Source of the DNA: Vesta saturnalis
Lineage: Eukaryota; Arthropoda; Insecta; Coleoptera; Lampyridae
Length of the DNA stretch: 64,000 nucleotides
NCBI GenBank assembly: GCA_036346205.1
Contig: JARFJB010002200.1
Coordinates: 558,501-622,500 of the forward strand
Direction: 5' to 3'
In this document: positions 47,595-59,510 of the stretch, in pieces
Numbering within the stretch: position 1 is the first letter of the stretch
How the letters are laid out: each line of letters starts with the position of its first letter
Position numbers and translations under genes: made by a program
Notes under the pieces: model-generated
The model's input: only the letters and a program-made list of their open reading frames with translations
What the model was told of the DNA's origin: nothing
Database searches by the model: none

Positions 47595-48349
47595 CACAGT
47601 TATAATTATCGTATTTTAGATTGTATGTAGTTGGATTTGCTATTTCAATATTGATATCTTCGTCTGAAGCGAACGACAAGCCGTATTGACGGATTGCTAT
47701 TTTAATTGCTGGTACATACTGTGGGTTATTTTTAAGATATTGAGCGCGTGGTATCGGATCATAAACTAATGTTCTACCAGCTTTTTCGTGAATAACTAAC
47801 GCAAAATGATGATCGAAGAAAATTGGAATAAAAAGAACTTGGAAATTTTGAGGGTCGCCCCAAGTTCCATCAGTTGGTAGCGCTTGTCTGTTGCGGTAAA
47901 CTGCTATTGTATAATGAATGATTAATAATAATTGATTTAATTTTATCGTATGCCATATAGGCCACGTACATTAAATAACCAAAAATCCTTTCTACGTCTA
48001 ACAACGATTGTACATTGTGATAAACCTCCATAAAATTAGGTTGACAATTTCTATAATACTCGGGCAAAACGTATATTTGTGTAATATCATTAATTGTTTG
48101 TGGTGTACGAAGGCGACTTCTGATTGGCGATAGTTGCAAGTTTTCGAGTAATACGTCGCTTGAATTTTTTTTCTGCAGGTGTATTATTATTTTGTGGACC
48201 ATTGGAGGAGGAGCAATTATCGGTGCGTCTCGTAGTAATTTTATTCGTATCTGTTTTTTTTTCTTCGATTCTTGTGCTAATTTAGCAGCATTACCTCTTA
48301 ATCTTTTTGTTTTTAAATTGAAACTATAATTCGACGCTGCCGGATTTTC
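47595..48349 (-). pseudogene. Ulp1/C48-like cysteine protease domain of the Helitron
   Basis: Exon 4 starts at 48349 after TTTATAG. Its first residues are ENPAASNYSFNLKTKRLRGN. After a frameshift near 47910 the frame reads ALPTDGTWGDP, then the likely catalytic His in DHHFALVIHE, the Asp in TLVYDPIP, and the Cys in YNCGYFVCLYVE, in the order and spacing of Ulp1-type (C48) SUMO/ubiquitin-like proteases. It continues in frame into the zinc-finger and Rep region, so it is part of the same polyprotein. OTU-type proteases are known in some Helitrons; the fold here looks like Ulp1 instead. The assignment rests on motif order only. Confidence 0.7.
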
Positions 48350-50466
48350 CTATAAATAAATGTAATATGTAATAGAAAAAATATCATATTTAATATATCT
48401 TTGTCTATTTATGTATAGTAGCATAATTAATGTATGTAATTTTAACCTATTTGACAATTGCATATCTAAATAATAAAAATTTGCATAAATTTTACGAAAC
48501 CTATTTTATTATGGAAGTGAAACATTTAAAAAAAAAACTATTTATTGTTATTTATTTAATAAATTTACTAAAAAAGTAAACGTATGTAACAAAATGTTTT
48601 TCCCTTAAATTGAAAATACACGTATAGATTATTAATATGTAATAAAATTAATTGATATTTACTGCGAACCTCTTCTCCATAAAGCAGAACTGTACACACA
48701 GCCCTGTATTGTTATATAAGACTGTTTATTGAATTTAAGAAAAAAGTAAAAGTACGTAAAAATTTTTTTGCTTAAATTGTACATAAGTATGTGCTGATTA
48801 TTAATATGTAATAAAATAAATCAATATTTACTGCGAACCATTTCTCCATAAGGGAGAACTGTTCACACAGTACAGTATTGTGATATAAAACTGTTTAGTG
48901 AATTTACTAAAAAAGTAAAGGTATGTAACAAATTTTTTTTGCTTAAATTGTACATAAATATGTATAAATTATTAAAATGTAATAAGATAAATCAATATCT
49001 GCTACGAACCATTTTTCCATAAGGTAGAACTGTTCATACAGTACAGTATTGTGATATAAAACTGTTGTGAATTTACTAAAAAAGTAAAGGTATGTAACAA
49101 ATTTTTGTTGCTTAAATTGTACATAAATATGTATAAATTATTAATATGTAATAAAGTAAATCGATATCTACTACGAACCATTTGTCCATAAGGTAGAACT
49201 GTTCACACAGTACCATATTGTGATATAAAACTGTTTAGTGAATTTACTAAAAAGTAAAGTATGTAACAAATTGTTTTTGTTTAAATTGTACATAGATGTG
49301 TTTAAATTATAATATGTAATAAAATTAATCGATTCTATCTGCGAACCACTTTTCATAAGGCAGAACTGTTCATACAGCACTGTATCGTAATATAACACTG
49401 TTTAGTGATTAATAAAGAAAAGTATGTAATAATATTTTGTTCTATATAAAGCAGAACTGTTGATAACATATCCTCATAATAAAACTGTGTAATAAGTTAA
49501 CTAAAAATTAAAACTACGTAACAACATTTTATAGACTTATATTGTCACATAAGATGCTTAGTTTATCATTCCAGCATAAAATTATCCGAATTATTGTGCA
49601 AATGAAGGCTTTTTAAATTTATTGCCAAACGGTTATTGCTAACTTCACACATTGCTAAAGTATGCATATTGTATTACTAAAATTTTATTCCTAACTTCCT
49701 GTCGGTCAATGATTATGATTAAAAAAAATTAATTAACATAACGTACATTATAAAATAGCAAATAGAAAAAAAAATTTTGTTTACATAATGTAATAATTCG
49801 ATATAATATATGAGAAACATGAGTTTCTATTCATGCCATAGAAAAATTTATATGTATTTAATAAATTATATTATAATACGACATAAATAATATTTTGGTT
49901 TAATGAAAATAATCGTATTTGCTTAATAAATTTTGAGGTTTCGATGTTTTAATAAAATTTTTGTAAATCATAATATGTTAAATAAAGCAATATTAGGATG
50001 AATTGAAATGATACACAATCCTTTGCATTATTACTTATTCAGATTTTTCCATATGATATATTTTACATAATAACAAAATAAAATGAATACCATCAAACAT
50101 ACTTTTTTCATTGTATATTCCTATTTAATAGGAAATTTATGGTACCAAAGGCTATAAAATGTATAGATTTACACATACGAAATGAATGAAACATTTGATA
50201 TCGATTGTACACAAGAATACATTAAGAACAAATTGTATTTTGTACACAGCAAACCTCCACCACATTGTTATAATTACAATAATGAAATGGCACCGGACAA
50301 TTAATCAAGTTCAATTTATGACGATGAAAAGTAGGAAGGATGAATGTATCTTAATAAATAAAAAAATTTGGCAATAGTGAATAAAATATTTCAATGAAAA
50401 TAATAAATATTATTTAATAAATACATAAATTAATATATGTATATGAATTAATTGAAATACACTTAC
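48350..50466 (-). other. Large intron of the Helitron gene
   Basis: Lies between the donor GTAAGT at 50461-50466 and the acceptor TTTATAG at about 48350. Joining exons 3 and 4 keeps the reading frame (EPEDVNN | ENPAASN). It contains the 168-bp tandem array at 48620-49450 and otherwise AT-rich DNA without ORFs. Confidence 0.55.
48620..49450. repeat. About 168-bp tandem repeat, five to six copies
   Basis: Copies are recognised by GCGAACCATTTCTCCATAAG-like cores at about 48667, 48834, 49003, 49174, 49342 and a partial one at 49437, spaced 167-171 bases. Each also contains ATATAAAACTGTT and AAAAAAGTAAAGGTATGTAA. Central copies are the most alike, as expected for unequal exchange. Confidence 0.85.
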
Positions 50467-50519
50467 ATTATTCACATCTTCAGGTTCCATTGTTGGAGGT
50501 GTATTTGGTAGAGTAGTGC
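50467..50519 (-). CDS. Helitron leader exon 3
   Basis: A 53-bp exon between TTTTTTAG and GTAAGT. It reads TTLPNTPPTMEPEDVNN in the frame that joins exon 4. It also holds an ATG (MEPEDVNN) that could serve as the start if the upstream exons are untranslated. Confidence 0.55.
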
Positions 50520-50698
50520 CTAAAAAACATTTCTATTGTTAGTGTATTAATAAAAAAATAATGGTTTGTTTGATCTAGCTTTGTACATAGGGATGATATC
50601 GTGGCATAAAAAATAAAATAATTTAGAAATTGTTATTGTAACACTCGATAATAAATTTGTGAAAAAATTTATAATGAATTTATATTCAATAAACTCAC

Positions 50699-50772
50699 CT
50701 TGTACATTATGGTCCACGCTTTAAAAATAATTGAAGTATCGCCATTGTTTGTATCATTATTAGTACTTAAAC
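50699..50772 (-). CDS. Helitron leader exon 2 (frameshift suspected)
   Basis: A 74-bp exon between CGTTCCAG and GTGAGT. In phase with exon 1 it reads LSTNNDTNNGDTSIIFK. Its last 20 bases must be read in another frame (SVDHNVQG) to join exon 3 openly, so one base is probably gained or lost near 50718-50726. Confidence 0.45.
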
Positions 50773-50831
50773 CTGGAACGTAATAAATTAATAATATAAT
50801 TAATGAATGTAAGTAAATGTAATAAATATAC

Positions 50832-50895
50832 CTGCAATCTGCTCCTCCTTTCTTATTTTACTTTTCAAGGCAACACCTCTTAATTTTTTCACCAT
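50832..50895 (-). CDS. Helitron leader exon 1 with probable start codon
   Basis: The ATG at 50895 opens MVKKLRGVALKSKIRKEEQI and ends in a GTATAT donor, phase 1, which fits exon 2. Its basic motif KKLRGVALKSKIRKEEQ resembles KRLRGNAAKLAQESKKKKQ at the start of exon 4, suggesting duplication of a short basic segment. Confidence 0.5.
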
Positions 50896-52069
50896 TATAA
50901 AGCGGTAGAAATAGAAAATAAGTAGAAATATACTTTTTTTGTTGCACGGAACAAAACAAAACACTTATAACATCTGTTCAGATGTGTATAGTGAGCGCAG
51001 ACGCTAATCTTGAAGTAAAGTAAAGTTTACACTGTCTTAATTATTAAGGTTGAAACATACTCAAAATCGTATATTTAAAATAAAAACAAAATGAATGTAG
51101 TAAATTGTTAAAAGGAAAACTGTATGATCTTGAAATGGTAAAAATGTTCATAATTAAATTTACATAATTAAAATCAATAAATTATAACCATCAATCATAC
51201 AGATAGTGTTTAATGTAACGTGTATGCAAACGATTGTGCAAAAGGAATACTGTTATAGAGATACGTAAAGAAATTTAATGATCATCATCGTAAAAGGTAC
51301 TCATAGTAAAATAATGCATCTAATAAAATATTAATAGAATACATATGTTCGAAGAAAAAGGAAATAAAAAAATGTAATTTTAAAAGTTTTCCGTTATATC
51401 CTATATAATGCAAATTTAATGTTACTATTCTAAATTATAAACAATGTGAATGAAAAGACCATTTAAAAAGATTGATAATGATAACGCGTAAAACGTACGA
51501 TACTTTGTTAAATTGGTTAACTTTGTAATTTATGAGTGAGTTAAGGGTAAAAAAATTGTTATTTTGGTGTCAATACTATCCAAGTAACATTTACGATATG
51601 ACCTACTTAAACATTTTAGCAAGTAACATTTTAACCTCAATGTCTGACTATAAAAAATATCATTAAAAATGGGAGTGTCTACTGCACTGTCCAAACGACA
51701 ACGCAAATAAAATTAGTGCACTTTCCACGTGTGCTATTATTGTATTACATACACAAATTGCTTAAATATTAGTTTCAATGTAAATCTCACAAAGAGGTGT
51801 TAGAGCAGTGGAAAAGTCACCTGCTTCAATGCGGTTGGTAGCTAGATTCGTACACCTCGCACAATTTGGCTTTTTTAGTTACAGTAGTTTTCTTTATTTA
51901 ATTTAATCGAATTGTGTTAGGTTACTGTAATTTTGTTTATCTAATATAATTTGGTTAGGTGACAGTAATTTTGTTTATCTAATCTAAATGAGATAAATAA
52001 AATACATTTCTATGTGTACAGTGCACTAATTTTGTTGCATTCTGTCTGGACAGTGCATAATTAAAATTG
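50896..52069. other. Upstream flank of the Helitron gene, no gene recognised
   Basis: AT-rich. The Helitron 5' end (TC on the minus strand) should lie here or beyond but cannot be told from one copy. A TTAGG-like scatter lies at 51915-51960. Confidence 0.35.
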
Positions 52070-52440
52070 TTAAATGTTGCCAAACTATATTTATGGATCC
52101 ACTAAACTTTTTGACGTGCAATTTTAAAATAATATTATGTAACTATCACTTGAATATTTCAGTGAAGTAATATTATTAACTTCAATGTTTGAATTTATCA
52201 CTTGTCATTTAGGATTTTAAATGTTACCAAATTACATATTTGGACTGTATTGAACTTATTACATGCATATGTTAACAAATAATATTTATGTAAGTATCAA
52301 GTTATACATTTCAGTAAGTAATATGATTAACTGAAATGTTAAATTTCATAATTGTCATTAAAAATGTTAACAATTGGCAAATTACATTTCCATTTACTAT
52401 CCTTTCATAAAATTGTTAAAAACATTTATAAAACTAAAAA
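52070..52440. repeat. Diverged tandem units of about 140 bp
   Basis: Two to three units share TTAAATGTTGCCAAACTATA, TATCACTTGAATATTTCAGT, AATATTATTAACTTCAATGT and TTGTCATTTA. Related sequence occurs at about 34600-34760 and 37070-37160, so this is a dispersed family. Confidence 0.6.
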
Positions 52441-52900
52441 TATTAGAAAGTCATACTAGAGTTACTAAACGTTTTAGCTGAATGCAAATTTTGTCCTGTA
52501 GATGGTGGTAGTGACTAAGCCGAAACGTGTTATCGTAAAAGAACGGCCACTTAACAAATTATGCGAATATACGATTCGTAATGTCCGAAATACGGCAAAA
52601 AAAAATCGTGATCGTCGTATAAACTGACACACGAAAAATGTACCCGATCTTCTTTTGGTTATCGGCGATGTACTGAGCGTGATGATATCGGTAGCCAACA
52701 AACAGACCGGATCTTTATCCCATATGGTTGGCGAGACAGGAACGTTTATTTAAAAAAATCTGCATTTATGTCTTTTTTCCTCATAGTAGCGCAAAATGTG
52801 TACCGAAGATGATCGTGATCGTCATGACGAAATGTTTTCTCTTATTCGTATCGATCACTTGAACCGAGCGGCAGTCCGAAAGGTGCGATTTTGGTGATTT
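52441..52900. repeat. Dispersed repeat block related to 33555-33760
   Basis: Shared stretches include GATGGTGGTAGTGA, ACAAATTATGCGA and CTTCTTTTGGTTATCGG in the same order and orientation as at 33575-33725. No coding potential is recognised. Confidence 0.5.
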
Positions 52901-53104
52901 CGGTCCAAAGCGCATAGATTACACCTCCAAAAATTTGGAACAATTTTGTTTACCTAAATTTTTTCCAAATAAGCCTTGAAAAAAATAAGAAACTTTAAAG
53001 ACCACTGCGTTCGGTAATGGTCCGATTTTGGAAATTTTGTTTCCATTGCTGGCCACCAAAAGAATCGAAAGACGTCACGGACGTTACCATTCCGTTTTTA
53101 TCGA

Positions 53105-53580
53105 GACGTGAAGATTTGCATTTAAATAACATTGAAAAGTTCGTAACTCCGTAGATCCGGTCCGATTTTCTCAAACGGCATTAGATTCCAATTCGATAGC
53201 GTACGTCAATTAATCAAAAAAGTCAATATCTGCTCTTTAAATGTACCTCAAAACGAAAAATCGTATTAAAATATCATTTTCTACACTAAATCGAATTATA
53301 AAATGATTTCTTGTACTGAATTTGCCCGGTTTGTTTACAAATTCGTAAAGGGCGATAAATAAGAAACACGACAAAAAAAACGGCGTCAAAATCGAACCGT
53401 AATCGAGCGATCGAGAAGAGTACAAAGTCGGCCGACCTTATCGAAAAAAAAAATTTCCCATTTAAATAGCATTGGAAAAGATCGGAACTCTGTTAATTTC
53501 GATCCGATCTCGGAGATTTAAACGCCGTTCGATTCGAAATCGATAGTAAACGTATTTCCGTTACGCAAAAACCCAAACTG
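53105..53580. repeat. Two diverged direct repeats about 342 bp apart
   Basis: CATTTAAATAACATTGAAAAG (about 53119) and CATTTAAATAGCATTGGAAAAG (about 53460) are each followed by aligned 90-base tracts with a GATCCG/GATCCGATC core, a GATTC and TCGATAG motif and CGTCAATTA/CGTATTTCC. GC content is above the local average. Identity unknown. Confidence 0.5.
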
Positions 53581-53806
53581 TTACAGGGTACGTTTCGTAA
53601 GGTCACGTTTCCGAAACACTCGTGCACGTCGGACACTTTAACCGCTTCCCCCACTCCTCTCGTGACACGCGGGAATAATTAATTTGGCGCATAGAACAGG
53701 CAGCAGCAACAATTAAATCAAAACGAAAAAATGTTATTTGAAAAAGTTGTTTGTTTCAATTAGTCCTATACACAGTTTAAAAAGCATAAACTTAAAAATC
53801 ACTTTG

Positions 53807-53811
<5 letters not shown>

Positions 53812-53868
<57 letters not shown>
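53812..53868. repeat. (TA)n microsatellite
   Basis: About 28 perfect TA units next to the outer mariner-type terminal repeat. Confidence 0.95.
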
Positions 53869-53870
<2 letters not shown>

Positions 53871-53978
53871 AGTTATAGTTTAGTTGTGTGCATATTTTAA
53901 AATTATTCACGTGTATACAGGTTGTTTATTTAAAGATGCCAAACTATAATAAAAAAAAATTAAATGGAACACCCTGTA

Positions 53979-56159
53979 TGTAAGGTCCTTTCTCACAATT
54001 TTTATATTTGCCGCGGCTAAACTGCAATCGGTCTTTAGATTAGAAACTAAAGAGGGGGGTGGGTTCGTCGCAAGATTTAAACTTTAGCTCTACACTGTCC
54101 ACATAAAATAATTATAGTAAAACGGTTTAATAGTATATTATTCTATTATATACAAGTCTAACGTATTCACACTTAAACTAGGCTAATAACATTATGAACA
54201 ACCAACATAAACATAAAATTGAGAAAAAAAGAGAAAACAATTTGAATTGAATACTTAGACAGCGGTGTCGGGGCATCCACTAGGTTTAGACGGAGAATTC
54301 GGATGTCCTATTCCATCCACTCACTCGGGAAGGCGACTTAGTTTTTTCGAAGTCGTTTCTGTAAACAAATATTAATACTCCCTAGTTACACTCAATGAGG
54401 AACGTAATGTTTAAATGATTAATAACGTTGCATTTAATTAATTATTTATGCTGGATACGGCCCTGTCTACAAAAGAAGAATGAATAAACAAACTACTGGT
54501 TATTTAAAACGGGGGTTGCGCAGATCTAGGTCACTAGTGAAAATCGATATCCCGAGTTCACGGTCGTACGCATGACCAGCGTTCACCGGCCTACTTGCTT
54601 GCTGCTTTAACTTTAGTAATTACTGAGAGACGGACAGGCGCGTATGCTTCGTGAAGCAATTTTCCTTCGCGATCTATTACATTCGATAATATTAATATTT
54701 TCAGAGGTTTACTTTCGCATTGAATTTAGGCTGGGCGGATTATACACGTTTGGTTGTATAATTAAGATATTTTCGCCTTATCTTCTGGGATGTAATTTTA
54801 TGGTGGTGATTTCTTTTATGTAAATGAACGAAATCTCACGTAGATGCAAGCGAACGTTACCTAAGTATATAGGCACAAAACGCGTATTTATTGAAGGCGG
54901 TTTTTATACTTGCGGAATAAGCTGGTGGAAAACAATTAATTGATTGTTTTCTTGAAATCCAATTACTACGCGCGTGGTTATCGATGTACGGTTTTTCTTC
55001 TCTACAGGTGTTTGACGGATACTCTACGTTTAATTCGTTTGTGATTACAGGCACTTCGGTCTTCGCCAGCGAGCTGGTGATGGCAGGTGTTTAGAATGTA
55101 AGTGAGAGTAAATGATGAGAGCTGCAGGGCTATACAGTCCTATCTAGCTCCCGTTGTCAGGTGTATGGTAGCGTGTAGTGATCTAGGTGACTTCGGGTTG
55201 ACCCGTCGAAACACCTTTGATATGTGTAGGTGCTGTATACACACCCGATCGCTTCGGGACTTGGCCCGTCGCTCTCTGGGGGTTTTTGTATGTGTGTGTT
55301 GTGTGTACACCCGATCGCTTCGGGACTTGGCCCGTCGTTCTCTGAGGGTTTTGTGCATAATCTGTGTGTACGCCCGACTGCTTCGGGACTTAGCCCGTCG
55401 CTGCCTGAGGGTTTTGTGTGGAATTTGTGTATGTACACCAGACTGCTTCGGGACTTAGCCCGTCTCTGCCTGAGGGCTTTGTGTGTGTGTGTGTGTGTGT
55501 GTGTGTAATGAATTACTCTACAGACTTACGTGTCGTTAATCACAAAGATCGAGGATAGCTATTTATTTACAAAAGGTTCGCGGTGCGCGTTTGCAAATAC
55601 AGGGAGCTAAACTTGCGGCGGCTATCATTAGGTCTGCAGCGATTGACTTTAAAACAACCGTCACGTGCAGGTTTTCTGGAACCGGAGTTAGTCTAACGGA
55701 CTAACTAATACAGGAGCTGGTAAAACCAACTAAATAATTCTCGGCGGCGGGATGCGTTCACTAGACGCGATGGAACTCGTCGCTAGGATCGGATAAAATT
55801 TCTTCTTCTTTTACTCTTCTACCGGTTTACAGGTACTTTTTTTAATTATGCAAAAGGTGCGCCGCGCGGTTTTTATAGGGGCTCTCGGTAGGCGGTGGTG
55901 GCTTCCGTTTGGGGGAATCTTATCTGTAATTGGCGGAGATTACTCTGACGTATAAAACATTCGATGTTTTATGAAATCTACGTTGGAGGGGAAACAAATT
56001 AATTTTTGGTTGTGCAATCAAGCGAAATACTAAGAAATATTAAATTAGGTATGGCAGGTGTTTGACTACTAAGAAATCTTACATCATTTCTTTTACGAGG
56101 GCTGATTGTTAAATAATTAATTAAAAAAATTCTGTAGTAATGAATTGCGGTTCGTTACA
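53979..56159. repeat. Solo LTR (2181 bp) with 4-bp target duplication
   Basis: Starts TGTAAGGTCC, ends GGTTCGTTACA, and is flanked by TGTA at 53975-53978 and 56160-56163. Its removal restores the CACCCTGTATATTATTAC seen on the opposite arm, which proves insertion. No internal gypsy genes are present, so it is a solo LTR. In complement it begins TGTAACGAACC, close to the TGTAACGAATC of LTR 1, though the bodies look different. Confidence 0.88.
55238..55482. repeat. Four tandem units of 65-67 bp with a built-in hairpin, inside the solo LTR
   Basis: Each unit contains CCCGATCGCTTCGGGACTTG or a variant CCGACTGCTTCGGG, then CCCGTCGCTCTCTGGGGG. The CCCGA/TCGGG arms pair around a five-base loop. Copies start near 55245, 55312, 55379 and 55446. 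A (GT)n tract follows to 55505. Confidence 0.85.
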
Positions 56160-56785
56160 TGTATATTATTACTTTTTTTGAATTCTACCATTGTTCCTAA
56201 CAAATTCGCAATATATTTCCCTATCCCTAAATATAGCCTTTTTTGAGTTATGTCGATTTTTATAAAAAAAATTGAAATTACAGATATAGCTTTGAAAATG
56301 TACCTCCTTAACCGTTGAAAAACAAAAGTTATCTAATTTATATCAGAACAAGTACACAGACAGAGCTTTCTTATAATGCAAATAAAATGTCATAATTGCT
56401 ACAGGGTGTTTACAATTGACTTGCTAATCAGACATTATTCCAACTAGTAAAAGTTTACTTTTTCAAATAGAACACCCTGTATATTATTCCGTTTTTGGTT
56501 TCTACATATTAACCCATATCAATTCGATACACAATTTGCTATCCCTAAATATAGCCATTTCCGAATTATTTTCAATTTTTCAAAATGTATAAGATTATTG
56601 GAACATTTTTTTAAATCCATGGCCTCGTATAAATAGAAAAAAAAACAAACGGTGGAAAACAATTGTATTGCAAATTAAAAAACGCAACAGAAACTAATAC
56701 ACTATAGTTATTAAAATTATTCCTAAAAATACAAAACTAATAAAAAAATAATAATAATTTAACGCTAATCATTAGCGATAATGAT

Positions 56786-57269
56786 TTATAATAATTGTTC
56801 AAAATGTCCGTTTTCTCGGATGCAGACCTGAAGTCGATCTTTAAAAGATTGTTCAACTCTACGCAACAACTAAGGAGTAATGCTATGAAAAGCCTGTGTT
56901 ATACGATTACGCATATCTTCGGCAGTGGTTGGTGGTTCCCTATAGACAATACTTTTTATGTATCCCCATAAAAAGAAATCTATTCTTGTCAGATCAGGGG
57001 ACCTAGCTGGCCACCTCACAGGTCCATTTCACCCAATCCATTTATTTGGAAAGACTCTATTGAGATAATCTCTTACATCTGCAGAGTAGTGAGCAGGAGC
57101 GCCATCATGTTGATACCACATTGTGGCTCTAATATCAAGAGTAATATTTTCTAATAAGCCCGGTAAATCGTTACGCAAAAAGTTAAGGTACTTCTCACCA
57201 TTCAAGTCAAGTGTCCATCAAAAAAGAATGGACCGATGACATAATCCCCAACGATGGCACCCCAGACAC
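56786..57269 (-). pseudogene. C-terminal part of inner DD41D mariner transposase
   Basis: Reads SVWGAIVGDYVIGPFFF, then MWYQHDGAPAHYS with the second catalytic Asp, then a GNGP region and SPDLTRIDFFLWGYIKSI with the third, and a C-terminal tail ending GHFEQLL and stop at 56786-56788. One or two frame breaks occur, including near 57215. The first catalytic Asp region is missing. Confidence 0.8.
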
Positions 57270-57273
57270 TTAA

Positions 57274-59506
57274 CCCCTTCGCACCGGACTGTTAAACGCT
57301 GGATATGGGCGTATAACCGGATTTTCAGGTTAGCGCAATCGCGTGTTACTTGTTTGAAATATGCTTTAAAATGGTTGGTTTGGTGGAATGTAATGCAGTA
57401 CTTTTATACAATAACAAAAATTTTATGTTATACAATTTATAAAAAATAAAAAAAAGAATAAAAAAAATTAAAATTAAGATTTAGTATTATGAAATTACCG
57501 AAATGCTTTTAACAATAATAGTATTCATTGTAAACAAAAAGAAATGTAACATTCTTTTTCTCATTTAACAAACCAATACCTTTTTTATTTATAGCAGAAA
57601 ACATTTACTCAACCAGAAAGTATCGTTTAGTCTTATGAAATTGAAGATGTTTTTGAGCATAATCGTATTCCATGTAAATAAAATAGAAATGTAGATTCTA
57701 TTTTGCTTACTTCTCATTGTAACAAATTTCCAAATTTTTTACTGCCTTTTGTTGTCTTATCAACTATGAAGAGTATCTTGGTTTAGACCTTTTTGAAAAT
57801 GTTTTCCTAATTCTTTGTAACATGTTAACGTTTTCTAGTTTGGCGTTATACTTCAGTAGCTCATCACATACATAGTTCGCGTAAATTTTGTACTGGATTG
57901 TTATTGTGCAGTTTTGTTATAGAAACTTGCGTTTATACCATTCTTTGAATAATGACCTAATTTTTTAAGAACAGTATAATTTTCTGCAGACGTTAATACG
58001 GTTCGATCTCTAATCTTACCATGTATACGTCATATTTTCTGTAAAGTCTTATGAGTGATTTTACTTTTAGGCAACGTTAGACTTGATACCAGCGATACCT
58101 CACTTTTCTTCAAAGAATTGCAGTAAATTTCGTTCAAACGTATTATATTTCTAAATTTACTATAGTACGTCTTTCTTCGTACAAAGATGACTGATACTTT
58201 CAATTAACTTGCCAACTCCTTCTTCTATTGATATTGTTCATAAGGATTGTAATTTAGCAAAATTCAGCTAAACGGACTGATAAGTACCAATTTCTTAAAC
58301 TCTCTTTTAGTATATTTTGCATAAGATATACAACAATTCGTTCGGTCATCGATAAATTTACTGTACCTTATAGCTGAGTTTAAGCACTTGAATATAGTGT
58401 TCAAAATAGTTTTATGCCAAACCGTGACCTCTTAGTTCTTATGAATTGTTTGAAATGCAACCTACCTTTATATAGCATCAAACATTCGTTTATCCCAAAC
58501 GTTTTTCCTGGATCCACAAGTACTCTGGTATTATCACGAAGTAATGCAAAGAACATTGCTAGGCGTGTCATTGGGTTTCTTCTATTTACTGCACGTGGAG
58601 AACTAAATCTAATAAATTTCATAATTGAGAGGAATCTGTAAATAGAATAATAATAAAAATTGAGGACGATGCATTGTCGAAACTAGTTACCTGTCTCTAC
58701 TCATAGTTGCTTTTGAAAATACGGGAGGTCCACCTAATAAATACGACTTCCTCCAATAATCATTGATTCTAGGAAGATGTGTCAATCCCATCATCAATAA
58801 TAACGATATAACTGTATAGATCTCATTTTTGGTTACAGATTTCCAAAATAAACCATAAATTTTAGGAACCCTTTTATTATCGACATTCTTGCACGTTCAT
58901 TAGTCCATTCACAAATAAATTCAACTATTTTAGGTGACATGAATGCCTCAAAATAATTCAGTATAGTTTTTGGAGAATCCATTTCCAGAGCTGGATGAAA
59001 ATCATATGAAGTTGTGGTTTCGGTAATATTTGAATCTCGTTTATCGTCAAAAGGACTAGATATAAGGCGCCAATCTCCGAACTGAATTGGTTCTTCTTCT
59101 ACGGATTCGTTAGTGTTGGAATAATCATTTTCAGAAGATATGTCGTCTTCTGATTCTTCATAATTTACATCAACCTCATCGCTATCGGAGTAATTAACGT
59201 CCGAATCGCATTGGCACTAGTTCCGGCAAAAACACTCATTTTTGTACACAAAACATTCATGTATTGAAGGGTACTGCAAGTTATTACAAGTACATAAGCG
59301 TTTGAGCCTACACCAGCCCCACTTTTCAAATAAGGAGTGGCTTTTCTCCCACCCATTTAAGAAAGGTTTATTTACGTTTAAATGATGCCTAAGTAAGTAA
59401 TACCGTACAGAACGACACAAATAGAATGATACCACCTGTATGCATCATCCGAGTTGAGCGGACAGTCATGCATGATGCCGACGTGTGCATAACCGGTGCG
59501 AAGGGG
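57274..59506 (-). mobile_element. piggyBac-derived element 2, flanked by TTAA
   Basis: Perfect terminal inverted repeats CCCCTTCGCACCGG start at 57274 and end at 59506 (complement), with TTAA at 57270-57273 and 59507-59510. Length is 2233 bp. Its TIR is unrelated to that of the piggyBac at 10839, so it belongs to another subfamily. Confidence 0.93.
58401..59440 (-). pseudogene. piggyBac transposase of element 2, N-terminal half, degenerate
   Basis: The acidic start (SDSDEVDVNYEESEDD, about 59160-59200) is followed by PKTILNYFEAFMS, VEFICEWTNERA, LPRINDYWRKSYL, SRDRFLSIMKFIRFSSP and GKTFGINECLMLYKGRLH. In the last, the first catalytic aspartate (usually D-E-S/T) reads N. After FGIKLF (58401) nothing clearly piggyBac-like can be read down to 57274, so the second and third catalytic residues appear lost. 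Not functional. Confidence 0.75.
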
Positions 59507-59510
59507 TTAA

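Larger units (their letters stand above)
42795..50895 (-). mobile_element. Helitron (rolling-circle element), degenerate, with spliced leader
   Basis: The minus-strand coding order is: three short leader exons, Ulp1-like protease, zinc-finger N-terminal region, HUH Rep, Pif1-type helicase. This is the RepHel layout that defines Helitrons, with an added protease. Two in-frame stops and at least four frameshifts show that it is inactive. The outer termini were not located, so the true element is longer than the coding span. Confidence 0.85.

Noticed and set aside
59217..59435. Small cysteine-rich secreted-like peptide
   Set aside because: It falls within the N-terminal region of the piggyBac element 2 and shows no signal peptide; the cysteines do not form a recognised pattern.
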